Of a stretch of 64,000 bases of DNA, positions 1-12,342 are shown piece after piece. How positions within the stretch are numbered: position 1 is the stretch's first letter; every line of letters begins with the position of its first letter. The stretch lies in assembly GCA_036768485.1 (NCBI GenBank), contig JAVLUZ010000154.1, forward strand, positions 37,152,042 to 37,216,041, read 5' to 3'. The notes under the pieces are model-generated. The model was not told the DNA's origin and searched no databases. It worked only from the letters and a program-made list of their open reading frames with translations. Made by a program: the position numbers and the translations under genes. Origin of the DNA: Mermis nigrescens. Its lineage: Eukaryota > Nematoda > Enoplea > Mermithida > Mermithidae.

Positions 1-448
1 AGCTTATAAAATAAATCTCAAATCTGCGTTTTTGCTAATCACTTGCAACGTTAATTTATTCGATATTGTGGCTAGATAAATATTATAAAAAGTTATATCC
101 TATGATTATTTGCGATACCGCAACGAAAGACTGTGATTTCTATATAATGCATGCGTCCATTCAGTACTCTTCTGGCGTTTAATCCCACCAGACCACCCGG
201 ATATCATTCCTGCCCATGTAAACTGATAACCATTAGGCATGGGAGGTTAGGGTTATGCACCAGTGTTCAATCAGAAACGTCGAAAATTGCCGTTTTTCCA
301 ACATACCATAATTACTATTTTTTGACCCAGAAAAATATTGCAACATGGCGCTGCTCAGCTATGGCGATATCTGCTTTTGCAGAGCGAGTGGTTCAGTTAT
401 CTAGCCCAATGTTTTATCTTTGTTCGACAGGATGCTGCTTTCTTCTGC
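1..448. other. Intergenic, no gene seen
   Basis: AT-rich sequence. The only longer open frames lack coding character and match no family I recognise. Nothing else is supportable here. Confidence 0.5.
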
Positions 449-707
449 AGGCCGCAGAATATACTTCGATTTTTGCGTTGCTTAGAAAAAGTCTGATTTT
501 TAGCAGATCTTGCAGTTTTAGGCACAGGTAGGTTTTTTCTTTGATTTACTTACTTTCATTTTTTCTTTGTTTAGGAAATTTCTGAGTTTTAGCAAATTTT
601 TTGACATTTGTAGATAAGTCCCCTCCTTTAACGTCCTTGATAATTCTTTGTTCCAAGTATATTCTACCTTTTTTTGTTCCATCGGAGCATTTTTTCTTGC
701 TAGTAAA
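449..707 (+). repeat. Dispersed repeat family C, copy 1
   Basis: Begins with GGCCGCAGAATA and runs through TTTGCGTTGCTT, GTCCCCTCCTTT and TTGTTCCATCGGAGCATTTT. The same ordered blocks occur at 2523-2700, and the first half also lies inverted at 1992-2095. Copy 1 is the more diverged one. No coding capacity is visible. Confidence 0.75.
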
Positions 708-756
708 TTATATATTCAGAAAGCAGGTTTTACAAGATTGTAAAAATAGTAGTTGT

Positions 757-829
757 GTTGCGACCGGGTCTCGAACCCGGGATCCACGGTTGACCGGATC
801 GCTGCTCTAACCAACTGAGCTATCGCAGA
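757..829 (-). tRNA. tRNA-like gene, probably degenerate or SINE-type (anticodon position reads GGT)
   Basis: A 73-nt cloverleaf can be drawn on the minus strand. The D arm contains TAGCTCAGTTGG, a perfect pol III A box, and the T arm contains GGTTCGAGACC, a perfect B box with a 5-bp CCGGG/CCCGG stem. Spacing between the arms is standard (23 nt). The defects are that acceptor pairs 1-72 and 2-71 do not pair, anticodon stem pair 30-40 is A/C, and position 33 is C instead of the invariant U. The anticodon position reads GGT (threonine), but without U33 decoding is doubtful. A tRNA pseudogene or tRNA-derived SINE head is as likely as a working tRNA. No CCA is encoded, as expected in a eukaryote. 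Confidence 0.6.
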
Positions 830-1991
830 CGATTTCGAAAGTGTAAGTGTTCTACTTACTCTCCTACCCCTTTTGAATGAATTGGACTTTGAATCAATAG
901 CAACCGAGCCGTTTCTACTCGAGATTTCCAGTGTAACATACGTCGTGGCACATTATGTATAATTTTATTAATAATCACCAACTATATACAAATTATAATA
1001 CAATCATAGTCGAATGAATATAATTAAAGTCGGAATATCGTGAATTATCGTCGACTGCTGCTGCTCTCTGGCTTTGGTCTTGGGCTTTTATAGGACTCGC
1101 GTTATCAGTGGATGTTTACAAAAAAGGCTAAGTCGTTTATGCTACCCAAGCTAAATTGTTTAAACGTTGCATGTTTCCCATTGAATAGATAAAGTGTTTA
1201 ACGTGGTCAGCGCGGAGTATAAACTAGCAAAAAATGTGTTTTGTTTACTGAGCCATCTTGTAACTTTTGTTGTTTATGCGTGTGCTTCATTCTTCATTGT
1301 TGTAATCTGCTTAGTGTATCAATTTTCATTACACACCTCCCGACCTTAATAAAACTTAGGGGGTCGAGGTGGTCTTTTGTAGTGGGGAGGGAAGTCTTTG
1401 ATCCGTGATAGTTTCCATGGTTGCATCCATTGTCCTTCATTGTATTGCTGCTAAGGTTGCAGCTGTCTCTTGATGCTCTTCATTGTCGACTTTGAGGATG
1501 ATTGGTGTAGAATCGCATTGAAAGAAAAATAACACATGATTAATGAAATCACAGATAAATGAAGGGTACAGGGATTATCATGATGGTTTGGATGCAGATT
1601 GGTACTTACATGTTTCTCTAAGACACTAGTCAAATAGTAATAGTCAAAATGATCGGATATTTAAGAGTTAATTAAGGTTTTGAAAATCACTACGTTATTT
1701 ATTACATTAGGATCCATTCACTTACGATTCATTTCATGTTTTTAGGTTCAGTGTAATGTAAAAAACTTGACTTTTTGAATACAATTAATTTTAGTTCTTA
1801 ATCGATCAACAGATAATTCAGAAAAATTATTCTACATGCGTGTAATTCAAGAAGGTTCATGGCCTTTGGGTTCTCTTAATAGTAAACGAAATGGGTGTCA
1901 TCAGGACAACGAGGTTGGTGATATCTTAAGCATCGTAACTTCTCTCGGTGATTACATATAAACCTTATTTGAATATTATAGTGGTGGGGTT
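830..1991. other. Intergenic, no gene seen
   Basis: No coding exon is recognised. A short G-rich stretch near 1330-1400 (CACACCTCCCGACC, then AATAAAACTTAGGGGG) looks like part of an old repeat, but no partner was found in the window. Confidence 0.45.
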
Positions 1992-2625
1992 GTAAAAGGA
2001 GGGGACTAGGAAAAATCTACCTAAAGTCGGAAAATCCGCTAAAAAAATCACACTTTCTCTAAGCAACGCAAAAAATCGATGTATATTCTGCGGCCAACAG
2101 ATTAAAATAAATATTCAACCATAACAATGATTGAAACAGCAGCACGATTAGCCAGTGCAGTAGCTATGGGAAATGATATTAAGTAAACTCAACAGTCTTC
2201 CAAGCCAATTGAATGAAGTAGCAAACATCGAAGGCAGGTGAAAGACATGGTTGGTTTAAAACAGTAGGAAACGCGTAAGTTGACTTGAAACAGACTTTAA
2301 TGTAGATACACTAGCTGTGCCCGAAACGATTGTGTGCACTAATCAATCGGCTCCTGCTTTGCCTTGCTATAATGCTCATAAAATAAAACAACTTTAAATA
2401 CAATACCTCTTAGTTTTCTATCAATCAGGTGCCAGCAATTTAAAAAAGTAACCTTGATAGATTTCGTTTGCTACACTCTTATCTGAAACTTCGAACATTA
2501 TTTAAAAAAGACACTCTTTTTAGAGGCCGCAGAATACATCGATTTTTTGCGTTGCTTGAGAGAAAGTGTGATTTTTAGCAGATTTTCCGACTTTAGGTAG
2601 ATTTTTCCTAGTCCCCTCCTTTTAC
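1992..2625. repeat. Inverted-repeat (foldback) element, family C
   Basis: Arms at 1992-2095 and 2523-2625 are reverse complements. The first 45 bases of the left arm are identical to the complement of the right arm, and the remainder differs by only a few bases and small indels. The spacer is about 430 bp and holds no open frame of note. This is either a foldback transposon or two copies of family C in opposite orientation. A third copy lies at 449-707. Confidence 0.8.
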
Positions 2626-3005
2626 ATCCATAATAATCCACAATTCCAAGTATATTCATCTTTTTTGTTCCATCGGAGCATTTTTCTTTGCTAGTACACT
2701 ACTTTTAATTAGCGTGATTTCAGTACATCAGTCAGTAAACACAATCAGTAACATGCCAAAACAATGACAACAGTCCAAGAACGCGGAAAACAATATTGTT
2801 CTTAACATCAGCATTATCCTTTTTAAACAAGACAGCCTAATTGACACCCATCCATTTTCAAATTAAAAACTGCATTAAGTTATTTCTTCTTAATGTGCAG
2901 TTCACTTATAATCAAGCACAAAAATTTAACCAACGAATTCACATTGCAAATCCTCACTCAATCAATACACAAGCACAATGTGTTGTGACTTTTGAAATTG
3001 AAAAC

Positions 3006-3087
3006 ACCCAATTTTTCAATTTTCAAATTGAAAATTGGGTCAATTTTCAAATTGAAAATTGGGTCAAATCTTCAAATTGAAAATCGG
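3006..3087. repeat. Short tandem repeat, 22-bp unit
   Basis: Successive copies of TTCAAATTGAAAATTGGGTC, each containing the palindrome CAATTTTCAAATTGAAAATTG, so the array is both tandem and self-complementary. The open frame through it is a by-product of the repeat. Confidence 0.8.
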
Positions 3088-3489
3088 AGTGTTTGAATTT
3101 GCGATAAAGAAAATAATCAAAAGATAGTCACTTGGTTTATTTAAGCCGAGTAATAAAATAACGACCGTCCACCAATTCCAAACTAAACGCGACTAATCTG
3201 ATCACTATGAAAAAGTTTTGAAAAATGAGCTTGCTAAGCGAGAGTTGTAAACCAAGAGAAACTTAAAGTTAAAACCTACCATTAAATTATTAAGAGAATT
3301 ATAAAAGATTTTAAACTTCAAGAAAATGGAAAAGGCGGGATGTTGGTAAATTAGAAGGCAAAGTTTTTCGGCAAAAATTCAAAAACTTCACGCAAATATC
3401 AACGTAAGGAACACTAACGCTTTGATTTGGTAGTAAAATAAATTTGTAGTATAGACTACATATTAACAACAAATGAATAGTGCAAACTT

Positions 3490-5740
3490 TACACAACTAC
3501 TAGGTGTAGAGAATACTAACAGTTTACGGCTTATTAATGTACATGATTACAATAAAGCTGTATATCTTTGTCGACTTCTGTGCACTAGTAGTGTGATTGC
3601 TGGTTCATTTTAAACCACTTTTGCAGGCAATTTACATCAATTAAACGATAGCTCTCCATGTGCAAGATTTTGTGAAACATATTATAAACACGGCTAAGAA
3701 AGATTTAACTTTAATGCAACCCATTTAAGACAAAATTACATCTCTTCAATGATCTAAGGACACTTGAACATAATTTTTAAATCACTTTAGATTACTTTTG
3801 AGGGTAAACAAACTCACTTAATTGATGTCTCACATATGAATCCTTGAAAATTTCTTGACTTCAGTTACAAAGTCTCTGCAAGTCTATCGAATTAGGTTAA
3901 CACGTAACGTAAACTTTACACAAACACATAGCGTAAAGAATATTTTAGTCGGATTCGTAATTTTGAGATATTGCTCCGATATTTCTTTCAACATTTATGG
4001 AAAAATGAGTCTCCATAATGTTTTAAAGACAATAAACATTAGGTTTAAACCACTTTGCAATACTGCTGAGTGTAAGCAAGCGCGCCCAACTGACGTATAT
4101 ATTTCATTCCCTGTAAATTTTTATATCTCAGGAAAAATTTCGGTTTTTGCAATGCTCTAGAACAAAGGCTAAACATGCAGTGTAAAAAATTACTCGGATA
4201 TTATGATCAACATTCATGAAAAAATTATGTCTCTACAATGGTCTGAGGACATATAAACAATGAGTGTAAACTACTTTACATCACTGTTGGATGTAAACAA
4301 ACGCGCCTACGTGACGTCTCACATTTGATCCTTTGAAAACTTCTAGACTCCAAGAAAAAATTAGGTTTCTGGAATGCTCAAAAACGAAGATAAATACATA
4401 TGTAGTGTAAACTTCATGTAAACACCTAGTGTAAAGAAGATTTTAGTCAGATTCGTAATTTTGATATTGTTCCGATATTACGATTAATATTTATGAAAAA
4501 ATTAAGTCTACATAATGTTCTATGGGCAAACTAACAATTGGTGTAAACTACTTTACAACACCGTAGAGTGTAAACATATGCGCCAGACTGGCATATCAAA
4601 TTTGGTTCCTGGTCCATTTCTAGACTTGATAAACGTGTCCTTGACTCGTAACCGGAGAAGCAGGCAGAAAAAACAAGACAGAAACGCATTTAAAACTCCA
4701 AATTTTTGACTTTACACTCGCTAAATATTAATGTATAGACAATTTGCTTTGACATGCACCCGATATAAAGCACTTTATTTTTATTCTATTAGACTTATCC
4801 CGACTTCTGGACGGAGAAAGTGGCGAACAAAAAACGCAACAAAAACGTATTTTCCATCATTTAGAACACTGTAAACTTTAAAATTCCGTACCGAACTCCC
4901 CATTGAGTTTAAAGAAATTCGGTTTGGTACAATTTGTAGCTTTTAAATCGTAGTACATTCCTGTGTGCCAAAATTCTGTTGCAAAATTATTTGGTATGAT
5001 TTATCAATCAAACTTCGGAAAAAACGTGTTTTTTCGCCCATTTTTTACCTCTGATTTCGAACTTTACACCCCCATAAATAACTCAATATTGCGTTTTTTT
5101 AAATGCGGTTTGCTGCGATGTTTAGCCCCTGTGAGGCACTTTATTAATGCTGTCTTCGATTTGCACTGACTCATAAGCGGAAAAATTTGGCAGAGAAATC
5201 TTAGTTAAAATCCGTTTTTTTACACCATCCACTAGAGTGTAAACTTTAAACCCCAGGATCTAACTCACCATAGAGCATAGAAGACTTTGCTTATATGCAG
5301 AATGTAGCCCTTGATCCGCTCTACATTTCTGTCAGAAAACATTTTAAAAACCTCATAACCGGAGTTAGTATCGGACATAGGAAGGTTGAAAACTCGACCA
5401 AAAAGTGCTTTTTCACCCCCAGATTTTCGCACTCTTTACACTGCCGTTCGATAACTAATGCGAATTTCAAAAAACAAAAAAAGTGCCATCTGTAGAATTC
5501 ATCCCTCTATTATCCTATCCTGTTCAATCCTTCGAGTCATCAATACTCAGTTGTCCACATGCCGCAGTAAAAAGGTCCCAAAATTTGTCCTATGTTATAA
5601 CGTTACACAAAAAACTTTACACCTTCTTTACACAGTCAATTTTGAGTTTCAAGAAAAACAAAAAAACACGGGCAGCGAATTTTTTTATTATCTTTCTTTT
5701 AAAAAAACCGCACCTTCCAGAAGTGTCCCGTTATAGCTGT
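3490..5740 (+). repeat. Long dispersed repeat family D, copy 1
   Basis: About 2.2 kb rich in GTGTAAAC/GTTTACAC words and in variants of CAGATTCGTAATTTTGA, i.e. internally repetitive. Ordered blocks recur inverted at 37086-38740: the 5050-5120 block (AACTCAATATTGCG, AATGCGGTTTG) matches 37620-37680, the 5380-5440 block (AACTCGACCAAAAAGTG) matches 37300-37345, and the 4800-4860 block matches 37855-37925. No protein family is recognisable in any frame. It is probably a degenerate non-coding or non-autonomous element. Confidence 0.75.
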
Positions 5741-5838
5741 AGGGGGGTGCACAGGTGTTGGGGGTACCCAAGTATATTATAGGTACGCGCTAACGCGCTA
5801 CCTAAGATTGTTCCGCGATAGTTAAAGTCATGTTTACT

Positions 5839-8800
5839 CTATATCCGAACTAATGCGGTGATTTCGCCAACACCATGTACGACTTGTGAGACTTGTTTGG
5901 GTGGTAGGTTAAAACCAAGACATAAGAATGCTGACGTGGTCATCATGGTGACCTGTGAACCCATATCTATAAGAGCAGGTACGTCAATGCCATGAACTTT
6001 AACGAGAATGGTGGCGTAAGTTTGTCCCAGCATGGCTTACAATAGGAATATTAGGACTAAAGTCTTAGATGCAGGTAAATTGATTTTTTCATAAGTTGCG
6101 AGACGACGTTGTAAACGTTCGTACTTTTCAAGAAATTCTTGTGACATTGAATAGATTAGGACGCGCGCTAGATTTTGGCCCTTTCACGAGTAACTGTGTT
6201 TACATCATGTGGAGATGTAAGGGTTGGCTGGCGGTGGGGGCACATTCATGGTGGGTTGGTTATCCGCAGTGTATGTGACATATGGACAATTAAAATTGTT
6301 GTCGTTGCGGTAGTTTGAGTTATAGTATATACCACGCTGTTCATTTGGGAATTGCACAAAGGTGTATTTTGTCGCAATTGACTATTATAACAATTATCGT
6401 AACGCGGAATTTTGATAATTAGCATGCAAATTTTGGTAATAATCATTACGATTTTGCCTAAAATTCGATCGTGATTGCCTCGATTCAACGCGGTTACCAT
6501 TATTCGCATAGTTAGATGAACGATGTTGACTAGAGTTACGATATCGTGATTGAGATCGATGTCTACTTTGCGAATTCAAACGCGATGGCGAACGATTTTG
6601 GCGCGAAAAAGAACGCGACTGGCTGTGATTGCGAGCCATAGAATTATTACTGCGATCAGGTTGGGTATTATGATTAGTATTATTAGACGCTTCTTGCCTC
6701 TGACGCGTGAAACATTCCTCATAAATGTGACCTATGCGTTTGCAAAAGGTGCAATATTTACGAGAGGAACTTTCTGGCTTTTCAGCACGCGACGAGCGAT
6801 GAAACGTTCTATGACGCGAACGATTTGAATCATTTTGGTTAGGTGCGCGAGGAGTATCTTTAGGTACTGCACTGCCAACGGGAGCAGCTGTTACCGATAC
6901 ATAAGGTGTTACTGCCTTTTTATCCTCAAATTCTTTATTAGCAAATTCAGCGCTTAGCGCATTGTCCAAAAATTCAGCTAATGATGCTCTAGGTTTTTTA
7001 TGATATGCCTCTTTCGAAATGTGTGGTAATAAACCTTCCTTTAATTGATGTCGCATTAAATTATTGAAATGATGCGAATCAACTTCAAGATAAGGATCAG
7101 ATTTAATTAACTCTTCGCGAAGCGAGAGATAATAAGCTTTAACCGATTCGTTAGGCTGCTGTTTATGATTCAGAAAACGATTAAAGAGCGCACCGGTGTC
7201 CATTGGACAAAATTCGGTTATTAGCGCGTGTTTCATTTTCGAATAGGATTGTTGTATATCAGCAGGTAACGAACGGTATAAACGCATAGCATAGGGATCA
7301 AGAAATCCAGTTGCGAATTTTAAACGATCAGCTTTGTCGATATCATAGGTATCGGCAAGCGATTCAAATTCTGCAAAATATGCTTTTATATCCGTTTTAT
7401 CTCCATCAAAAAATTTTTTGTTAGCAATTGCAATTTGCATTTGTGTCAAAAATGGTCCGCGATTCAAGGAATCAGCGAGACGCGATCCACCATGCGAGCC
7501 TTCAGATGAAGAATCTGAACTATAGCGATGACGACGTCTGCGCGATCTACTTTTGCGACGTGAGCGACGGCTGCGCGGGCGATCATAACTATTAGATGAA
7601 CTTTCATCAGAAAATTTGACATGTTTTCTCCTACTAGATGATTCAGGTAGGGGCGCAGATTCATTTTGTAAATTTGCAGATTCGTTATTAATGCCAGATA
7701 GATTTATCTCAACAGGTTGCATTTCGATATTGGAAGAATGCAAAATAGGATTATTAGGTGGTATTTCCACATTTATGGGATTAGGTACAAAATTATTTGG
7801 AAGAATTTCTCCTTGTGGTGGAAAGTATTGCAGCGGTGGAGGATTTAATTGCTGCTGCGAGTTCACATTCAAAGAATTAGGTACAAAGGAAGGCGCATTA
7901 CGATTTAAGGACAGCAAAGGCCGAGATCGCGACGTCTGCAAAATCGGTACCGACGGCTGCGAAATCGTAGGTATGTTATCCAAAAAACCCGAGTTTTGCA
8001 CTGGTTGCAAACCCGTGTTTAAGGGATTCTGTGACAAATTAGATATCTCAGGCGCGCGATTCGTACAATTTTGAACGATATTTTCAGGAACAGTTTCCGA
8101 AGGTGAGCGTGAATTTGACGCGCTGTTGCCAGTGGACAACAGTGAAGATGCACGATGCGTACTTTGCGCACGATTCGCACTTTGCGCATTAAATTCAGAA
8201 AAATTTGCGCTATCGATTGAGTGGTTAACGCGCTCAGATGAATTATTCTCTATGCGATTCAAAACTGGTTGGGGTTTAAGCATAGTGCTTAGCTCCAGAC
8301 GCAGTTTACGCATTTCATCCGCATTTTCCTTTTTATCTTGATTTACGCGCGTAGAAAGGTCCGAAAATTGCAAATGAATAGCTTGTAGCGCTTTTAAAAT
8401 AAGATCATTAGTCACATTAGCATTAGCACGCTCTTTGTCGGCATTTATGCTATGACTATGATTACTTTCTACATCAGAATTGGGATTTTCGCGCTCCGAA
8501 CTGGTTTCAGGATTATTTGCCGTATTAAGAGTAGTCGTATTATCAATCATTGTATGATTTGATGAATTATCGATATTAGGGTCCGATCTAGTTATCGAAG
8601 TTTGATTAATGCGTGATCGCACGGTAGTCAATAACAGTTCATCTTCCGACTGTGTATTGCTCGCGGCATTTAGTGACGCGGGTAATTTATCATTATTCGC
8701 CTTACTGGATACGTCTTTCGTATTTGTGTCATTACTCGCAGAATTACTCGCGCTATTAGAGTCAACAGGCGCGGTGGGTAATTGGCGAGATGACGTAGGT

Positions 8801-9066
8801 GGCGTAGAAGGTTTTTTCAATTTAGCGGGCGGTGTCCGCAAAACCTTTTTCCTGCCATTTTTAGGTATCAAAAATGTCAAAAAATATGGCCTTGGGTAAA
8901 AATAAATTTCAGTACGTCGAAATTTTGCCCAAAATAAATGTTTCGAATTAGGCCTTTGTCGATCCGAAAAACAGGTTTTTTCACGTGAATAGTATTTGCT
9001 TACGTGAAGTAAGATATACCTGACGTGAAATGATCGAAAACAGGTAGGACTAAGCCTAAAGCGCAA
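5839..9066 (-). pseudogene. LTR-retrotransposon gag-protease polyprotein, decayed (Ty3/gypsy-like)
   Basis: The frame is open from 9066 to 6397 (890 codons). It shows a Ser/Asn-rich N-terminal half, an Arg/Ser-rich stretch near 7500-7580, and a Retrotrans_gag-like capsid region (about 6900-7460) that starts with FFDGDKTDIKAYFAEFESLA. A CCHC zinc knuckle follows (CTFCKRIGHIYEEC, about 6710-6760), then an RNA-binding Arg/Ser/Asn tail. The same frame continues through stops at 6396, 6387, 6384, 6207, 6186 and 6039 into a retropepsin-like segment (6033-5842). There the catalytic D-T-G reads ALIDMGSQ, so the threonine is replaced. Nothing of reverse transcriptase or integrase follows. The first in-frame ATG is near codon 172. 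An ATG at 8858-8856 lies one frame off the start of the Lys-rich N-terminus, suggesting a further frameshift. This is a dead element; Ty3/gypsy assignment is inferred from gag and protease only. Confidence 0.85.
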
Positions 9067-9479
9067 GAAAGTGTACGTGGTTAGAAAAACAGGTAGGTAA
9101 AGACTTCACTGACGGAATTTCTTCGTCAGGAGAGAAAAATGATAAATTGTCGCCTGCGGGTCGACGTTTATAGAAAAATGCAAGCGTGAGAGCTGCCTTC
9201 GTCGATAAAGATTCGACGGAAATAGAAAAATAACGATGACTTTACCACGATACACAAAATCTTTACCACGGACGCTTACTTAAATTGCGCACTGCCACGA
9301 TCGCGGTCGATACAACAACAAAGGTGAACGAAACGTTACACATATTTAGATGGCCAAAATAATGATTTTTGGATCGAAAAATAATTTTACGATGATTGAT
9401 CAGTTCGGCTGTAGCTAGCAGCCTAAAAGAGGGAACATCCAGTGTAAATGTAGGGGCCTGCATCTACAAGAGCGACACA
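9067..9479 (-). other. Probable leader between gag and LTR-like block
   Basis: Sequence upstream of gag on the minus strand, with no coding frame. A primer-binding site would be expected near its 9480 end, but none is recognised with confidence. Confidence 0.3.
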
Positions 9480-10500
9480 GACCGGCCACATTACCTTCGA
9501 GAGTTACTTAGGTACGTAGGTACTTAAGTCTACGCTTAGCGCTGGCCCCGATCGCGCAGCCCTGGATAGCTTTCGATCTTTGGGCCCTTACAGACCTTAC
9601 GGCTTCGATCCCCTCAGCCCTAATATTGCTGGCTGCTTCTGGTCGGGTGATCTCAGCAGCTACGCCCTAAGACCTAAGGCTACCTACCTAATCTCGGAAT
9701 TTGCCGCGGAGGTCAGTTGACCTATCTCAATGCTCAAGTTGAATATTTAAGTTATTTTCTAATCAGTGCCAGATTCAAAATGTTTTTGGTTCCTAATACG
9801 TGTAGCACAATGGACTATGAAAACAACAACATCGAGCTCTAACCTGATCAATCATCATAAAATTAAATAATATTTTTGATTAATTTTTGGTTGAAAAAAT
9901 TTTAAGATTTCCAATAAAAATGGCAATCATACGGAAATCACCTATCCTTCCACTCTGATGAGTAGCAATCCTCGACGTGGGCAATAACCGACCTAACCCT
10001 CGGTATAACCGAAAACCCCTGGGTAGGTTTTCCCTATTTTATTTCCAACGAAGAATCCCGCGGCCTATAGCCGGACAGCAAAATGAGGCAAAAGAAAAAC
10101 GAAAACGTATGGATTAAACACATGTACGATGGCCAACGAGATTGCCTAACCACACAACTCAAAGTAAGTCTAAGTACACTGGCCTCAAGGACCATTACAG
10201 TAAATTAAACAAAGATCAAATCGACATAATACTGATACACTTTTATCTCAGGTCGAATGTTATCGATTACACAAGCAGTATGCATGAAACAATTATTATT
10301 ATCATACACTTAACTCTATGCTAACGGACAAGTATCTTATTGTTTTTATTATTGAAAATTGGGAAAAGTGGGAAGACCGAAGGCATAGCCCACAGTGCAC
10401 TATCGTAGATAGCTACTAGTATTGGCTATGTTATGGCTATCGCGAACTGCTAAGGCAAGTTCGCCTATACGTGTAACTCTCGCGTTACACGACACAACGC
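9480..10500 (-). repeat. LTR-like block upstream of gag
   Basis: Non-coding block directly upstream of the gag relic. It resembles 40600-41240 in order and orientation: GGTAC..ACTTAGCGCTGG (9510-9545 versus 40670-40700), then GGTTCC..GTAGCAC..ACAACAAC..GAGCTCTA (9788-9843 versus 40970-41013). The distal end holds two neighbouring hairpins (10442-10464 and 10470-10491), the second having 8-bp CGTGTAAC arms. The exact LTR ends were not found, and no 3' copy is visible at 5.8 kb. Confidence 0.45.
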
Positions 10501-12342
10501 AATTCAGTCAATCGTTTCTTTTAGAAATAAATGATTTTTTAAATTTTTGGATATTTCTTATATCTCCACAGTAGCATTAAAACGATCTTTTCCGTTGTTT
10601 AGAATTTAGGTCAAGCAAGATTACGTCCTGCGTCAGCTTTAGCATGACAAGCGAGAAAGAATATTTTATATAATTTTCAATGATTTTTAGCCATGATCGT
10701 AATTTCTTAAATTTTTTAAGCACTTCAAGCCGGATAATACCCATTAGTGGCTTTTATTTTCTTTCTTGGTACCTTAGAGGCCTTATTTTTGCGCTGGAAA
10801 TATGTTTTTGTGGCAACAAACACTTATGAATCCTAAATCGATTTCGGAGCAGTAAAATAGTCATTTCAGTATCCATTTTTAAGCATAATTTTTTCAAAAC
10901 TTCTTATGCTCCATGTCGAATCTCTCAATGGGTTTACATACATATTGGTGTGGATGCACAAAATACTGAAAGTCGAGCAGTAATTTTAATCCTGATTTTC
11001 CAAACTTTACTAATTTTTGAGCTTGATTCTCGCTTAGCTCAAGGCAATTTAATTGTTTTTCGAACAAAATCGTCAAAAGGTTTGGAATTTTCCTAAAAAC
11101 TTGTGCACCAAAAAAATTTGATATAAAAGCAGACAACATTAAAAGGCAAAAAACGCTATTCCGCTCGAAGGGCGAATTTTGAGACCACTGTCGACTGTTG
11201 TATGAAAACCTTATTTATTTTTTTTATTTTTACTTTAAATTTTCAATAAAAACTTTTTCCTTACGAAAATCCTTAATACGTCACTAATTAAATTTTTAAC
11301 TGGCTTTGATACGCATTTTTTATGCTTTTTCTAAGAAAAGTGAGATTTCTCACTTGACCAAGGACTTAATTTCACAGACTCCTATCATTCTTTAGATAAA
11401 TCCTGTCAATTCACTGACTTGCATACTTACTAACGACTTTAGCTAATGACGTCATTAATTGCAAACGAATAATACTTCCATTATCAGGCGAAATATTATC
11501 GTCAGCTTATTTGATGAGATAAGACTAATTATGTGCATTGTGCTAGTTTTGTTCTTTTCCTAGCCATTACATTAACGAAAACAATAATTTTTTCGGTGGG
11601 AGCAGTCGTGTTTCAAATAATTTTAGGTATGATTTTTAATGGTCTATACCGACATATGCTGACAGTGTACATACTTTTATTGACCAATTCAACGTACCCT
11701 ATATGCTTATTTTCAACAATGTCAAAAATTTTGATTTAAAAAAAGTTTCATGTGACCACAGATCGACGTCCTTACATTTAATTCATTACCTTGCAATTTG
11801 ATTAACTGGGATTGCTTTAATTATTGATGAATAATTATATTAATAGCGATTTATCATATTTTTACGTTGTCTCTGTAAAAAAATGAGTAGGTGGAAAAAT
11901 AAATTTCGGTTAAGCGTGGAAGATTTGAGTTTAATACATAATATTCCAGCACTTGAAAAAATATTTTAAAAAAATTATTTTTTATATTGTACAAATTCAG
12001 TAATTGTCATGTTGAAGTTCTAGACTTATCCGGTTTGCGAAATTTATTAGATGTACGCAGGTGTAACTATTAATTAGCACTTGCTGCTTTCGCACGATGC
12101 TTTCTGCACTTGTTGTCGTGTTGTTCGCCTTATTCATTTGAGTTTGACATTAAAAACTGGATAAACAACTTCCTACACTCGGGTAAGACTTTGTCATCAT
12201 AGCCATTCGATGAGATTCGGTTAAATAATGAAGTGATTAGCAATTATTTTACTTATTCCGAAATGAATAATTAGTTATCGATTTCGATTATTCTGCTAAC
12301 ATATTTTAGCGACTATTGAATATCCGAGGATTAATCATAAGA
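10501..12342. other. Intergenic region upstream of the MIG-18-like gene
   Basis: AT-rich with no coding exon recognised. The promoter of the downstream gene presumably lies here, but no defined core element can be named. Confidence 0.4.

Noticed and set aside
7616..8899. Plus-strand frames of 70-150 codons across 7616-8899
   Set aside because: They lie antisense to the gag relic and have no coding features of their own.
12316..12342. Upstream extension of the secreted protein
   Set aside because: The frame there begins with TTG. The first ATG is at 12343 and starts a good signal peptide.
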